Assembly (NCBI RefSeq): GCF_021504595.1
Contig: NZ_JACSGT010000001.1
Coordinates: 3,038,001 to 3,102,000, forward strand
Origin: Chryseobacterium indicum
Lineage (GTDB): Bacteria; Bacteroidota; Bacteroidia; Flavobacteriales; Weeksellaceae
DNA length: 64,000 bases
Reading direction: 5' to 3'
Shown: positions 8,666-18,995 of the stretch, in pieces
How positions within the stretch are numbered: the first letter of the stretch is position 1
Layout of the letters: every line of letters starts with the position of its first letter
Made by a program: the position numbers and the translations under genes
Notes under the pieces: model-generated
The model's database searches: none
Told to the model about the DNA's origin: nothing
Seen by the model: only the letters and a program-made list of their open reading frames with translations

Positions 8666-10654
8666 ATGAAAAAAGATTTAATGTACATTTCACACCAAAA
8701 AGATATCGAGAAAGTTCACATCGGTTTTTTTCCCGTAAAAGGAAGATATTTCAGAACCGAAATGAAAAGCAGAGGAAATGGTCTGTTTGAATTAACTACA
8801 GATTTACCCAAAGGACGATCTTTTTTCCATTATTTTTTAAATGAAAATTTTGAGAAGCCCCTGAATAATAATGGAACTATGATTTCTCAATATGATGCTC
8901 TTAAAAGATCACCTGTAGTTTTTGAAACTGAAATATTTTGTCCTCTTCAGTTTGAAAACAGTCCCGTGTTTTTTAGCCATATAATAAATGAAGAATGGGA
9001 AATAAGAGCTATTACGCATCAGCAATGGATAGAAAATGTAAGTGTAGTAATAGATGAGAATGAATTTAATATGTCCAAACAGTATTCTCATAAAAATAAA
9101 ATTTACTGGAGTTGCAGAATGCAGCTGAATGAAGATGAAATTGATTATTGTATCAAGATTTCAGGTTCTAAGCAAGTTAAATATCTGCATGAAAAAAACT
9201 TTTTAGAGGATAAAATTAATAATGAGAATCTGATGAAAATCAATTTGTCAGAACAGAAAAATTGTAATGCAAATCCCATATTAAATACAGGGTATCAGAT
9301 ATTTCCGGACAGATTTTTAAAGAAAGGGGATTGTCTTCCCAATGTCAATCTGAAAGAGTGGGGAGATTTGCCAGATTATACCTCTTTTTTTGGGGGAACT
9401 ATTCAGGGGATTATAGAAAAGCTTGATTATATTTCTAGCCTTGGTACTGATTTCATTTATGTGAATCCGATTTTTCTGTCTGGAAGTTATCACAGATATG
9501 ATTGTGTAGACTATATGAAAATTGATCCTTTACTGGGAACCGAAGAGGATTTTGCTTTGCTTATCGAGGAAATGGAGAAAAGAAATATGAAGCTGATTCT
9601 GGATATTTCGTTAAACCATTGCAACAGAGATTTTTTTGCATTTAAAGACATTTGTAAAAATGGAGAAAATTCTAAATATCTGGATTGGTTTGAAATCTAT
9701 AATCTTCCACTGAAACCGGAAGAAAAAAACCAGTACAGTTGTTGGCACGGATATCATGAGCTTCCACAGTTTAATCTGGCAAATCATGAAGTGAGAAGTT
9801 ATTTCAAAGATATTATTAGATATTGGATGAATAATTTCCAGATAAACGGATGGAGGCTGGATGTCTGCACAGAAATACCTGATGATTTTATAAAAATCTT
9901 TACAGATGAAGTAAAAGCAATTAATCCGCAGGCACTGATTATTGCCGAAAACTGGCATAATACCTCCTCCGTATTTTCTTCTGAATCTGGTATTGACGGA
10001 TTTACAAATTACTCGCTGTATCTGGATATTATGATTCCGTTTTTTGTACAGGAGAATCTGTCTCTTAAAACGATGTGCTCTAAGATATTAGAGATGAATT
10101 ACAGCAATTCTTCAAAAGTTAACCGTCTTTCATGGAATTTCCTTAGTAATCATGATCTGCCTAGATTCAGCTCTATTATTAAAGATGAAAAAAAGTATAA
10201 TATGGCATTCGCTTTATTATACTCCTTACCTGGAACACCAGTTATTTATTATGGAGAAGAAACAAAAATGCTTGGTTTAGGTGATCCGTTGAATAGAGGA
10301 TGTATGAAGTTTGCTTCGGATGCAGAAAACGAAGACTTTATAAAATTGTTGCAGGATCTCAATGATCTTAGAAAAGATTTTCATGATATTTTCAATTATG
10401 GAAGTTTCTTTTTTCCTGTCATTAACAACAAAGAAAAAAAACTTATAGTAAGAAGAAGTTTAGACGATAAGAACCTGGCTTTCTGTTTTAATTTTGATAA
10501 TATCTCTCATGAATTTATTTTGGATTCTGACAAAAAAAATGCAATTGTTGTAGAGGCAAAATCCTTTGAAGTAGTCTTTTACGAAAATTCTGTTTATCAT
10601 TTTAACAGTCTTATCTCTGGAACAAAGAAAAATAAACTTGCATTGCTAGTCTAG
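8666..10654 (+). CDS. GH13 alpha-amylase family glycoside hydrolase
   Basis: A 662-residue GH13 enzyme. An N-terminal region of about 190 residues, probably beta-sandwich like that of cyclomaltodextrinases, precedes the TIM barrel, which starts near GYQIFPDRF (209-217). Conserved regions include DISLNH (313-318), the nucleophile Asp399 in GWRLDV, the acid/base Glu428 in AENW and the stabilizer Asp497 in SNHD. All three catalytic acids are present, so hydrolysis or transglycosylation of alpha-glucans is expected. There is no signal peptide, so it should act in the cytoplasm. It starts one base after the condensation gene ends, so it is firmly embedded in the peptide operon. Why a glucan enzyme is there is unknown: possibilities are a sugar donor for a glycosylated product or a hitchhiking glycogen module. 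Confidence 0.88.
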   Translation: MKKDLMYISHQKDIEKVHIGFFPVKGRYFRTEMKSRGNGLFELTTDLPKGRSFFHYFLNENFEKPLNNNGTMISQYDALKRSPVVFETEIFCPLQFENSPVFFSHIINEEWEIRAITHQQWIENVSVVIDENEFNMSKQYSHKNKIYWSCRMQLNEDEIDYCIKISGSKQVKYLHEKNFLEDKINNENLMKINLSEQKNCNANPILNTGYQIFPDRFLKKGDCLPNVNLKEWGDLPDYTSFFGGTIQGIIEKLDYISSLGTDFIYVNPIFLSGSYHRYDCVDYMKIDPLLGTEEDFALLIEEMEKRNMKLILDISLNHCNRDFFAFKDICKNGENSKYLDWFEIYNLPLKPEEKNQYSCWHGYHELPQFNLANHEVRSYFKDIIRYWMNNFQINGWRLDVCTEIPDDFIKIFTDEVKAINPQALIIAENWHNTSSVFSSESGIDGFTNYSLYLDIMIPFFVQENLSLKTMCSKILEMNYSNSSKVNRLSWNFLSNHDLPRFSSIIKDEKKYNMAFALLYSLPGTPVIYYGEETKMLGLGDPLNRGCMKFASDAENEDFIKLLQDLNDLRKDFHDIFNYGSFFFPVINNKEKKLIVRRSLDDKNLAFCFNFDNISHEFILDSDKKNAIVVEAKSFEVVFYENSVYHFNSLISGTKKNKLALLV

Positions 10655-10681
10655 CGATGTATAAACTAATAAATACCAACT

Positions 10682-12232
10682 ATGATAGTACATTTAGCAT
10701 CCGAAGTTGCACCATTTTATAAGAGGGGAGGATTAGGAGATGTTTTAGGAACTCTTCCTAATTACTTATCTAAAGATCAGCCTAATACAGTGATTTCGTT
10801 CTATTATAAAAATAGAATGAAAGGAGAGGATCTCAATTTTTTAGGAAGTTTTGACGTAAAAATTCAGAATATAAAATATACGTTTCATTATTATCATGTC
10901 AATCAATCAGGAGTAGATTATTATTTTATTAATATGTCTGATAGTGATATTTTCAGTGATATGGAAACAGGCGAGAGCGATTCATCAGACGATGATGGAG
11001 AAATGCCGTATAAAGAAAATTTTCCTTATATCATCTATTTCTATTTTGCTAAAGCAGCCATTCAGCTCATCCAGAATCTTAACCTTTCACCAGAATTGAT
11101 TTTATTTCACGATTGGCATGTATGCGGTTGTCTTGCTTATACTGAAGATATTAAAAAATTGAATGTGAGGAAGTCCTGTAAAACAGTAGTTCTAATTCAT
11201 AATTATGAATTTCAGGGAGAGATTTTACCTGATCTTTTAGATTTTCTGGATCCGGAAGTTAAAACTGAACTGGACTCGATTTATAAGCAATATGGTACAG
11301 CTACATTTTTTGCATTGGCTTTTAAAAATGCAGACTATGTCGCAACAGTGAGTAAAACGTATGCTCAAGAACTTATTCATAAGTCGGCTCCTCATTCCGG
11401 ACTCAAGTTTCTGGATCTTATAGAAAAAGACATATTTTCTTTACCTAATGGAATAGATGATGTGCATTGGTCGCCAGAATTTAGTCCGTACCTGCAGAAT
11501 CATTATAACAAAAATACCTATAAAGAGAAAAAAAGGGAGAATAAGCAGGAATTAATAAAAGAAATGAAATTTGACGATATTTCAAAACCAATTGTTTTAA
11601 TGATGGCTCGTTTAACCGAGCAAAAAGGAATCAACCTGTTGGTAGATCTTTGGAGTTCCGAAGATGCAGCTATGGACAGTATAGAAAATATTCTGAACGA
11701 AGGAGTTAATTTAATAGTTTATGGTCGTCCTGCAGGTGGAGTAAAGGGAAATATCCACAAAAGATTAGTAAAAGCAGAAGAAAAATTTAAAGGACGATTT
11801 AGTTATATTTCTACTTACACAGAAGAAAAAGCTCATAGATTTTTAGCAGGATCCGATATGATTTTATGTCCTTCTCTTTTTGAACCATGCGGATTGGTAC
11901 AGCTTTACGGACTGGCTTTTGGTACAATTCCCGTGGTAAGACCTGTAGGGGGTCTAAAAGACACTGTAATTCCACATACTGAATCATCAGAATCAAGTAC
12001 AGGTTTTTATATTGATGAATTTAAAAATGAAAGCCTGAGAAACGCGATACGGCAAGCTTCAGATATCTATTATCATCATAAAGCCAACTGGGATGCGCTT
12101 ATTGAAAGAGCAATGAGCCAGAGCTTTTCTTGGGATATCACAGTTAATCAGTATTATAATTTTTTTGAATACATACAAGAAAATAACAAAGAACACAAGC
12201 CAAAAATAAATTATCGAGAAATTATGGTGTAA
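10682..12232 (+). CDS. GT5 glycogen/starch synthase-like glycosyltransferase
   Basis: A 516-residue GT-B enzyme of family GT5. The nucleotide-sugar loop KRGGLGD (residues 14-20), FHDWH (142-146), NGID (256-259) and the C-terminal CPSLFEPCGL (396-405, catalytic-site Glu401) match glycogen synthases. It is somewhat longer than the usual 480 residues because of an acidic insertion near 95-110 (SDSSDDDGE). It lies 27 bases after the GH13 gene and 57 before the first NRPS gene. Transfer of glucosyl units from ADP- or UDP-glucose is expected from the family. The normal partners of glycogen synthesis (glgB, glgC) are not in the window, so a specialised role beside the peptide is possible but unproven. 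I give no symbol because it may not be the housekeeping GlgA. Confidence 0.85.
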   Translation: MIVHLASEVAPFYKRGGLGDVLGTLPNYLSKDQPNTVISFYYKNRMKGEDLNFLGSFDVKIQNIKYTFHYYHVNQSGVDYYFINMSDSDIFSDMETGESDSSDDDGEMPYKENFPYIIYFYFAKAAIQLIQNLNLSPELILFHDWHVCGCLAYTEDIKKLNVRKSCKTVVLIHNYEFQGEILPDLLDFLDPEVKTELDSIYKQYGTATFFALAFKNADYVATVSKTYAQELIHKSAPHSGLKFLDLIEKDIFSLPNGIDDVHWSPEFSPYLQNHYNKNTYKEKKRENKQELIKEMKFDDISKPIVLMMARLTEQKGINLLVDLWSSEDAAMDSIENILNEGVNLIVYGRPAGGVKGNIHKRLVKAEEKFKGRFSYISTYTEEKAHRFLAGSDMILCPSLFEPCGLVQLYGLAFGTIPVVRPVGGLKDTVIPHTESSESSTGFYIDEFKNESLRNAIRQASDIYYHHKANWDALIERAMSQSFSWDITVNQYYNFFEYIQENNKEHKPKINYREIMV

Positions 12233-12289
12233 ATCTTTAAAATTCTATCATCAATTTTTAACAAAAAACTGTTGACAAAACAAATATCC

Positions 12290-15200
12290 ATGGAAAAACT
12301 TTTATTAAAAATTCTCGAGAAAAATGTCAAAATAGGTCTTATTGGCGATCAGTTGAAAATTAATTTCCCAAAAGATTTTCAGAGTGACACTTTGATAGAT
12401 GAGATCCGGGAGAATAAGGACGCATTGATTCGTCATATCCGTCATCTTTCACAGCAACATTCGGGTTATACCCCTATTCCATCTTCGCCGAAGAAGGATT
12501 ATTATGCCTTATCTTCCGTTCAGAAACGTCTGTATTTTATCTATAAATTCGACAGCAGTTCATTGGCTTACAACATGCCTCAGATAGTTCGATTGAAGGG
12601 GACTTTAGATTCAGCTCTTTTAGAGTCTGTTTTCCGTTCTCTGATCTCTCATTACGAAATATTGAGAACCCGTATCGGAGTTGTTTCTGAAATTCCTGTC
12701 CAGTATATTGATGATTATATAGACTTCAATATTGAGGAATATACATGTTCTGAATCTGAAATTGCAGGAATGCTTTCTTCCTTCATAAGACCTTTTGATC
12801 TTGAAAAAGGTCCCCTTTTGAGAGTCTGTGTTCTTCACCTTTCCGAGACAGAACATATTTTAGCTGTTGATATGCATCATATTATCACAGACGGGGTTTC
12901 CAACGGGATTTTACTCCATTCCTTCATGTTGTTATACCGAGGAGAACCATTACCTGCTCTATCAGTCCACTATAAAGATTATTCGGAGTGGCAGCAAAGT
13001 TCAGAACATCATTCTTCTCTTGAACTTCATAAAAATTTCTGGCTGGACCAGTTTAAGGGCGAACTCCCAGTCATCGACTTACCCACAGATTATTCACGTC
13101 CTTTGGTTAAAAGATACGAAGGAGATAAGGTTGGTTTTACATTAAGTTCGGAGCAGACAGAGCGATTAAAAAAGCTTTCGGGAAATGCAGGTGTAACGAT
13201 GTTCATGAGCACATTATCTTTGTATTATATCTTACTTAAAAAACTTACCGGGCAGGATGATTTGGTAATAGGTACTCCTGTTGCCGGCAGAGATCATGTT
13301 GATTTGGAACATCAGGTTGGAATGTTTGTTAATACTTTGGCATTACGAGCCAGCTGTAATGGAAACGAAAGCTATAGTGAATTTCTTAACCGCGTGAAAT
13401 CCATTACTCTCGATTGTTTTGGCAACCAGCTTTACCAGTATGAATCTCTGCTGGAGGATCTCAAAGTAGCAAGAGATACAGCAAGAAATCCTTTATTTGA
13501 TGTGATGTTCTCTTATCAGAATTTTGAGGAACCCGAGTTGTCGATGGGTAACCTTATGGTGAGTTCTTATTCTCATAATCATGTAGATGCAAAATTTGAT
13601 ATCAGTCTCACGGTATCTGAAGATAAAGATCAGCTTTTTTTGTCATTTGAATATTCAACGAATTTATTTAAAAGAGAAAGCATAGAACGCTTTGCGGAGT
13701 ATTTTCAGAATATTGTAGATGCTGTAACGGCAGATCCTGAGGTCATTATCAAAGAAATACAGATGCTGTCATCTTCAGAGAAGGATATTATTTTGTATGA
13801 ATTCAATGATACGGATGTTGATTATCAAAACGATAAAACAATACTGGAAATGTTTGAAAGACAGGTGAATATTAATGGGGATAATATCGCAATGATTTGT
13901 GAAAATCAATCATTAAATTATCTTCAATTAAATAAAAGAGTAAATCAGCTTTCGAATTACCTTATTCATTCAAAAAAAATAAATAAAGGAGATATTGTAG
14001 GAGTTCATTTTGAAAGAGGCATGGATATGATTGTATCCTTACTTGCCATATTAAAAATTGGAGCTGTATATGTAGCATTAGATCCGGAATATCCTGTCGA
14101 AAGAATCAACACAATTATCGAGGAGTCTGAAATGAAGACTGTCATTACCAATTTATCTCATAAGATTAGTCAACATATTCGAACGGGCTTAACAGATATC
14201 ATCGCTGAAAAAAGTATGATAGCAATAGAATCTGATCAGTCTCCTGAGATTCAGGTTTCAGGAGAAGGTTCTGCATATATTGTCTATACTTCGGGAAGTA
14301 CTGGAGTTCCTAAAGGTATTGTTATTGCGCATGATTCTCTTTTAGATTATAGTTTAACATTCAGAGATTACTTTTCCATTAGTGAAAAAGATAGAGTAAT
14401 ACAGCAGTCATCATTAACTTTTGATACATCAGTTGAAGAGATATTTCCTGCTTTGATTTCCGGAGGAACCATTATTATTGTATCTTCTGGAGGCCGGGAT
14501 GCTGAGAACCTTATTCATAATATAAATGTGCATCAGGCAACAATACTAAGTACAACTCCTTTAGTATTAAACGAAATCAACAGTAGTGTTCATCTTCTCG
14601 GGAAAAGTCTTCGGGCTATTATCAGTGGCGGAGATAATTTATCAGCAAACCATATAGACGCTCTTATTAAAGTATTTCCTGTTTACAATACTTATGGACC
14701 TTCAGAATCTACCGTTTGTATTACATATTACAGACTGGAAGATCTGTCGCAAATATCTGTTATAGGAAAACCTATTGCCAATAGAAAAATATACATTTTG
14801 GATCAGTATGGTGAGCCTTGCCCTTTAGGAGTAATCGGAGAAATCTATGTAGCAGGAAAAGGTTTGGCAAAAGGATATCTTAATAATAGAGCTTTAACGC
14901 ATGAAAAGTTTACTGAGAATAAAAATATAAAAGGACAGCGTATCTATTCTACCGGAGATATGGGAAAATGGCTTTCTGACGGAAATATTCGGTTTGCAGG
15001 AAGAAGAGATAATCAGCTTAAAATAAGAGGGTACAGAGTTGAATTAGAAGAAATAGAAAACAGACTTTTAGATCATCCTGATATCAGCGAGGCAATTGTA
15101 ATATGTAAAGAAAAAAACAATCATAAATATCTTCTCGCTTTTTATAAATCAGAAAAGACGCTTGATGATAAGGAAATTAAAGCCTTTCTTTCTGTATCAT

Positions 15201-15628
15201 TACCTGATTATATGGTGCCGGTTTCCTATTGCATTATACAGAATATTCCAATGCTAGTAAACGGTAAACCCGACAGAAAAAAATTAACCTCTTTAGAAAT
15301 TGAAATAGAATTAATACATCTTGAGCCGGAAAATGAAATTGAAGAAAAACTTATCCATATTTGGTCGGAAATTCTTCATATTGATCCCGAACTGATTAGT
15401 ACAAATGCTAGTTTCTTTGAATTGGGAGGACATTCTCTAAAAGCCGTTTCCTTAGTTAATAAAATCGAAAAACTCTGGAATGCAAAAATTTCTCTTCAGG
15501 AGATTTTTTATAACACCACCGTTCAGCTTATCGCTAAAATAATAGAAAGCCAAATATGGATCTGCCATACAGCAGATGAATCAGATGACCAACACACAAA
15601 AAATAATATAAAAAAAATAATAATATAA
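12290..15628 (+). CDS. NRPS module C-A-T with TubC-like docking domain (module 1)
   Basis: I chose the ATG at 12290 rather than the TTG at 12272, because it places the docking domain (MEKLLLKILEKN) at the N-terminus; length is then about 1112 residues. Order: docking 1-50, condensation about 70-500 with intact HHIITDG (196-202), adenylation about 525-1000 with A3 near 664-676 and FDTS near 710, and carrier domain with GGHS serine near 1049. By-eye alignment to the GrsA Phe domain gives the pocket code D-T-E-S-I-G-T-V-C, close to a reported lysine code, so a basic residue is my guess. No epimerization domain. The C terminus ends NIKKIII, a possible docking tail. The condensation domain is almost identical to that of the next protein, whereas the A domain is different. 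Confidence 0.92.
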   Translation: MEKLLLKILEKNVKIGLIGDQLKINFPKDFQSDTLIDEIRENKDALIRHIRHLSQQHSGYTPIPSSPKKDYYALSSVQKRLYFIYKFDSSSLAYNMPQIVRLKGTLDSALLESVFRSLISHYEILRTRIGVVSEIPVQYIDDYIDFNIEEYTCSESEIAGMLSSFIRPFDLEKGPLLRVCVLHLSETEHILAVDMHHIITDGVSNGILLHSFMLLYRGEPLPALSVHYKDYSEWQQSSEHHSSLELHKNFWLDQFKGELPVIDLPTDYSRPLVKRYEGDKVGFTLSSEQTERLKKLSGNAGVTMFMSTLSLYYILLKKLTGQDDLVIGTPVAGRDHVDLEHQVGMFVNTLALRASCNGNESYSEFLNRVKSITLDCFGNQLYQYESLLEDLKVARDTARNPLFDVMFSYQNFEEPELSMGNLMVSSYSHNHVDAKFDISLTVSEDKDQLFLSFEYSTNLFKRESIERFAEYFQNIVDAVTADPEVIIKEIQMLSSSEKDIILYEFNDTDVDYQNDKTILEMFERQVNINGDNIAMICENQSLNYLQLNKRVNQLSNYLIHSKKINKGDIVGVHFERGMDMIVSLLAILKIGAVYVALDPEYPVERINTIIEESEMKTVITNLSHKISQHIRTGLTDIIAEKSMIAIESDQSPEIQVSGEGSAYIVYTSGSTGVPKGIVIAHDSLLDYSLTFRDYFSISEKDRVIQQSSLTFDTSVEEIFPALISGGTIIIVSSGGRDAENLIHNINVHQATILSTTPLVLNEINSSVHLLGKSLRAIISGGDNLSANHIDALIKVFPVYNTYGPSESTVCITYYRLEDLSQISVIGKPIANRKIYILDQYGEPCPLGVIGEIYVAGKGLAKGYLNNRALTHEKFTENKNIKGQRIYSTGDMGKWLSDGNIRFAGRRDNQLKIRGYRVELEEIENRLLDHPDISEAIVICKEKNNHKYLLAFYKSEKTLDDKEIKAFLSVSLPDYMVPVSYCIIQNIPMLVNGKPDRKKLTSLEIEIELIHLEPENEIEEKLIHIWSEILHIDPELISTNASFFELGGHSLKAVSLVNKIEKLWNAKISLQEIFYNTTVQLIAKIIESQIWICHTADESDDQHTKNNIKKIII
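12364..13810 (+). repeat. Copy 1 of 1.45-kb near-identical condensation-domain repeat
   Basis: This stretch matches 15705-17151 at a constant offset of 3341 bases with no indel seen at the points checked, and only about ten amino-acid differences. It runs from inside the docking domain to just after the condensation domain, then identity stops abruptly. The pattern fits recent duplication or gene conversion. Confidence 0.9.
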
Positions 15629-15630
15629 TC

Positions 15631-18600
15631 ATGTATGAACTAATTAGTAAACTAAAGCAAAATAATATTAAAATAGCTCTGTCAGAAGATAATTTAGAGT
15701 TAAGTTTCCCAAAAGATTTTCAGAGTGACACTTTGATAGATGAGATCCGGGAGAATAAGGACGCATTGATTCGTCATATCCGTCATCTTTCACAGCAACA
15801 TTCGGGTTATATCCCTATTCCATCTGCGCCGAAGAAGGATTATTATGCCTTATCTTCCGTTCAGAAACGTTTGTATTTTATCTATAAATTCGACAGCAGT
15901 TCATTGGCTTACAACATGCCTCAGATAGTTCGATTGAAGGGGATTTTAGATTCAGCTCTTTTAGAGTCTGTTTTCCGTTCTCTGATCTCTCATTACGAAA
16001 TATTGAGAACCCGTATCGGAGTTGTTTCTGAAGTTCCTGTCCAGTATATTGATGATTATATAGACTTCAATATTGAGGAATATACATGTTCTGAATCTGA
16101 AATTGCAGGAATGCTTTCTTCCTTCATAAGACCCTTTGATCTTGAAAAAGGCCCCCTTTTAAGAGTCTGTGTTCTTCACCTTTCCGAGACAGAACATATT
16201 TTAGCTGTTGATATGCATCATATTATCACAGACGGGGTTTCCAACGGTATTTTACTCCATTCCTTCATGTCGTTATACCGAGGAGAATCATTACCGGCTC
16301 TATCAGTCCACTATAAAGATTATTCTGAGTGGCAGCAAAGTTCAGAACATCATTCTTATCTTGAACTTCATAAAAATTTCTGGCTGGACCAGTTTAAGGG
16401 CGAACTCCCAGTCATCGACTTACCCACAGATTATTCACGTCCTTTGGTTAAAAGATACGAAGGAGATAAGGTTGGTTTTGCATTAAGTTCGGAGCAGACA
16501 GATCGATTAAAAAAGCTTTCGGGAAATGCAGGTGTAACGATGTTCATGAGCACATTATCTTTGTATTATATCTTACTTAAAAAACTTACCGGGCAGGATG
16601 ATTTGGTAATTGGTACTCCTGTTGCCGGCAGAGATCATGTTGATTTGGAACATCAGGTTGGAATGTTTGTTAATACTTTGGCATTACGAGCCAGCTGTAA
16701 TGGAAACGAAAGCTATAGTGAATTTCTTAACCGCTTGAAATCCATTACTCTCGATTGTTTTGGCAACCAGCTTTACCAGTATGAATCTCTGCTGGAGGAT
16801 CTCAAAGTAGCAAGAGATACAGCAAGAAATCCTTTATTTGATGTGATGTTCTCTTATCAGAATTTTGAGGAACCCGAGTTGTCGATGGGTAACCTTATGG
16901 TGAGTTCTTATTCTCATAATCATGTAGATGCAAAATTTGATATCAGTCTCACGGTATCTGAAGATAAAGATCAGCTTTTTTTGTCATTTGAATATTCAAC
17001 GAATTTATTTAAAAGAGAAAGCATAGAACGCTTTGCGGAGTATTTTCAGAATATTGTAGATGCTGTAACGGCAGATCCTGAGGTCATTATCAAAGAAATA
17101 CAGATGCTTTCATCTTCAGAGAAGGATATTATATTGCATGATTTCAATGATAGTTTTTATCCATTCACTGGTCATTCAACCGTTTTGGATTTGTTGTCGG
17201 ACCGAGTTTCCGAATTTTCGGAATCAACTGCTTTAATTTTTGGCGAATCAGAGATGAGCTATTCTGCATTCTGGGATTCTTCGCTTCGTTACGGCAATTA
17301 TCTACGCACGGAACATGGATTAAATAGAGGCGATCTTGTGGGTGTTCTTTTGGAACGCAGTGAAGAGATGGTTTTGAGTTTGTATGGTATTCTTTGTTCA
17401 GGGTGTGCTTATGTTCCGATCGATATAAATCTTCCGGCTTCCCGTATTGAAAAGATCATTGAGGATTCCGGAATCAGGGTTTTGGTGAGTCGCGGAAGGT
17501 ATGTTCAGGACTCTTTGTCCGATCTATGCAAGTTAATTGATCTGGATGAAGTTTCAGATTCTATCAATTCTTATCCTGTTGTTTCTCCGGTATCTGTTGA
17601 AGGTAGTGACCTTGCGTATGTGATCTACACATCAGGATCCACAGGTAATCCTAAAGGAGTTATGATAGAGCACGGTTCATTATTGAATCTTGTTCAAAGC
17701 ATGGATCATCGTTATCCTCTGGAAAAAGGTGATCGTTATCTTTTAAAGACTCTGTATTCTTTTGATGTTTCTGTTGCGGAACTTTTCGGTTGGTTCCACC
17801 GTGGAGGAAGTCTTGTCATTCTGGGTCAGGACATGGAGAAGAATTCTGTTGAGCTTGTTCGGGCAGTTCGTGATTATGAAATCAGCCACATCAATTTCGT
17901 TCCATCGATGTTCGGAGTGTTTATGGATACATTTGAGGATATTGGAAAAGACTCTGTAAACAGCTTGCAGTATATCTTTTTGGCAGGTGAGGTTTTTCCG
18001 TTAGAAATGCTTCATAAGTTCAAATCTTATAATCTGCCTGCTAAAATCCAAAATCTTTATGGTCCAACAGAAACAACAGTTTACAGCTGTGGTTACAACA
18101 CAGATAAATGGTCTTCCTTGAATGTCCGTATTCCGATCGGCCGTGCTTTGGATAATATGGGGATGTATGTTCTGGACAGTCATCATCATCTTCAGCCGAT
18201 TGGTATTTGGGGAGAGCTTTGTGTAGGCGGTTTGGGTGTTGCGAGAGGTTATCTTAACAACAGTTCTCTGAGTACTGAGAAATTTATTACGGTTGATTGG
18301 TTAGATTCAGGACGTTTGTACAAGACAGGAGATATCGGGCGCTGGCTTTCAAACGGAACGCTTGAGATCATGGGAAGACTCGATCATCAGGTAAAACTTA
18401 GGGGCTTCCGAATTGAGTTGGGAGAGATCGAGTCTAAAATTCTTGGTTATCCGGGTGTTAGTGGCAGTGTGGTTGTTTTAAAGGAAATAGGAGGAGATGC
18501 CCATCTTGTTGGTTATTACACTTCAGAGGAAGCAATTTCTTTCACTTCTCTGCGAGAATATCTTCAGAGTGAGCTTCCTGAATATATGGTTCCACAGTAT

Positions 18601-18993
18601 TATGTTCATCTGGATAGTTTCCCATTAACTTCGAGCGGAAAGATTTCAAGAAATGGTTTACCCGATGTAGATATGAGCAGTCATGATCCTCATGTAGATG
18701 TTTCGAATGAAATTGAAGAGAAATTATTGGCTATCTGGAGTGATGTTTTGGGAATCTCTGGTGAGAACATCAGTGCTACGAAAAGCTTTTTTGAGCTGGG
18801 AGGACATTCTTTGAAAGCCATGATGCTGATTAATAAAATTAATAAACAAATTGGTATTGAGATTTCTTTAAAAGATGTTTTTCATAATACAAATATCCAA
18901 CTACTGGCTAAAGTAATTGAGAGTCAACAATGGCTGAGAAATATGGAAGAAGTTAAAAATGAGAATGTTAAATCAAATAAAATAATCATATAA
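15631..18993 (+). CDS. NRPS module C-A-T with TubC-like docking domain (module 2)
   Basis: A 1120-residue module starting two bases after the stop of module 1. Order: docking 1-50 (MYELISKLKQNN), condensation about 70-500 with HHIITDG, adenylation about 520-1010 with A3 (YTSGSTGNPKG) near 665, NLYGPTETT, and carrier domain with the GGHS serine near 1060. The by-eye pocket code is D-V-A-N-F-A-L-V-Y, for which I know no close match, so the substrate is not predicted. Bases in the A-domain half (about 17160-18700) look richer in G and C than the A domain of module 1, and the two A domains are only distantly related, while the C domains are nearly identical. The C terminus ends VKSNKIII, echoing the tail of module 1. 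Confidence 0.92.
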   Translation: MYELISKLKQNNIKIALSEDNLELSFPKDFQSDTLIDEIRENKDALIRHIRHLSQQHSGYIPIPSAPKKDYYALSSVQKRLYFIYKFDSSSLAYNMPQIVRLKGILDSALLESVFRSLISHYEILRTRIGVVSEVPVQYIDDYIDFNIEEYTCSESEIAGMLSSFIRPFDLEKGPLLRVCVLHLSETEHILAVDMHHIITDGVSNGILLHSFMSLYRGESLPALSVHYKDYSEWQQSSEHHSYLELHKNFWLDQFKGELPVIDLPTDYSRPLVKRYEGDKVGFALSSEQTDRLKKLSGNAGVTMFMSTLSLYYILLKKLTGQDDLVIGTPVAGRDHVDLEHQVGMFVNTLALRASCNGNESYSEFLNRLKSITLDCFGNQLYQYESLLEDLKVARDTARNPLFDVMFSYQNFEEPELSMGNLMVSSYSHNHVDAKFDISLTVSEDKDQLFLSFEYSTNLFKRESIERFAEYFQNIVDAVTADPEVIIKEIQMLSSSEKDIILHDFNDSFYPFTGHSTVLDLLSDRVSEFSESTALIFGESEMSYSAFWDSSLRYGNYLRTEHGLNRGDLVGVLLERSEEMVLSLYGILCSGCAYVPIDINLPASRIEKIIEDSGIRVLVSRGRYVQDSLSDLCKLIDLDEVSDSINSYPVVSPVSVEGSDLAYVIYTSGSTGNPKGVMIEHGSLLNLVQSMDHRYPLEKGDRYLLKTLYSFDVSVAELFGWFHRGGSLVILGQDMEKNSVELVRAVRDYEISHINFVPSMFGVFMDTFEDIGKDSVNSLQYIFLAGEVFPLEMLHKFKSYNLPAKIQNLYGPTETTVYSCGYNTDKWSSLNVRIPIGRALDNMGMYVLDSHHHLQPIGIWGELCVGGLGVARGYLNNSSLSTEKFITVDWLDSGRLYKTGDIGRWLSNGTLEIMGRLDHQVKLRGFRIELGEIESKILGYPGVSGSVVVLKEIGGDAHLVGYYTSEEAISFTSLREYLQSELPEYMVPQYYVHLDSFPLTSSGKISRNGLPDVDMSSHDPHVDVSNEIEEKLLAIWSDVLGISGENISATKSFFELGGHSLKAMMLINKINKQIGIEISLKDVFHNTNIQLLAKVIESQQWLRNMEEVKNENVKSNKIII
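15705..17151 (+). repeat. Copy 2 of 1.45-kb near-identical condensation-domain repeat
   Basis: Second copy of the repeat at 12364-13810. The sequence before it (first 25 codons of the docking domain) and after it (adenylation domain) differs clearly from the flanks of copy 1. Confidence 0.9.
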
Positions 18994-18995
18994 CC

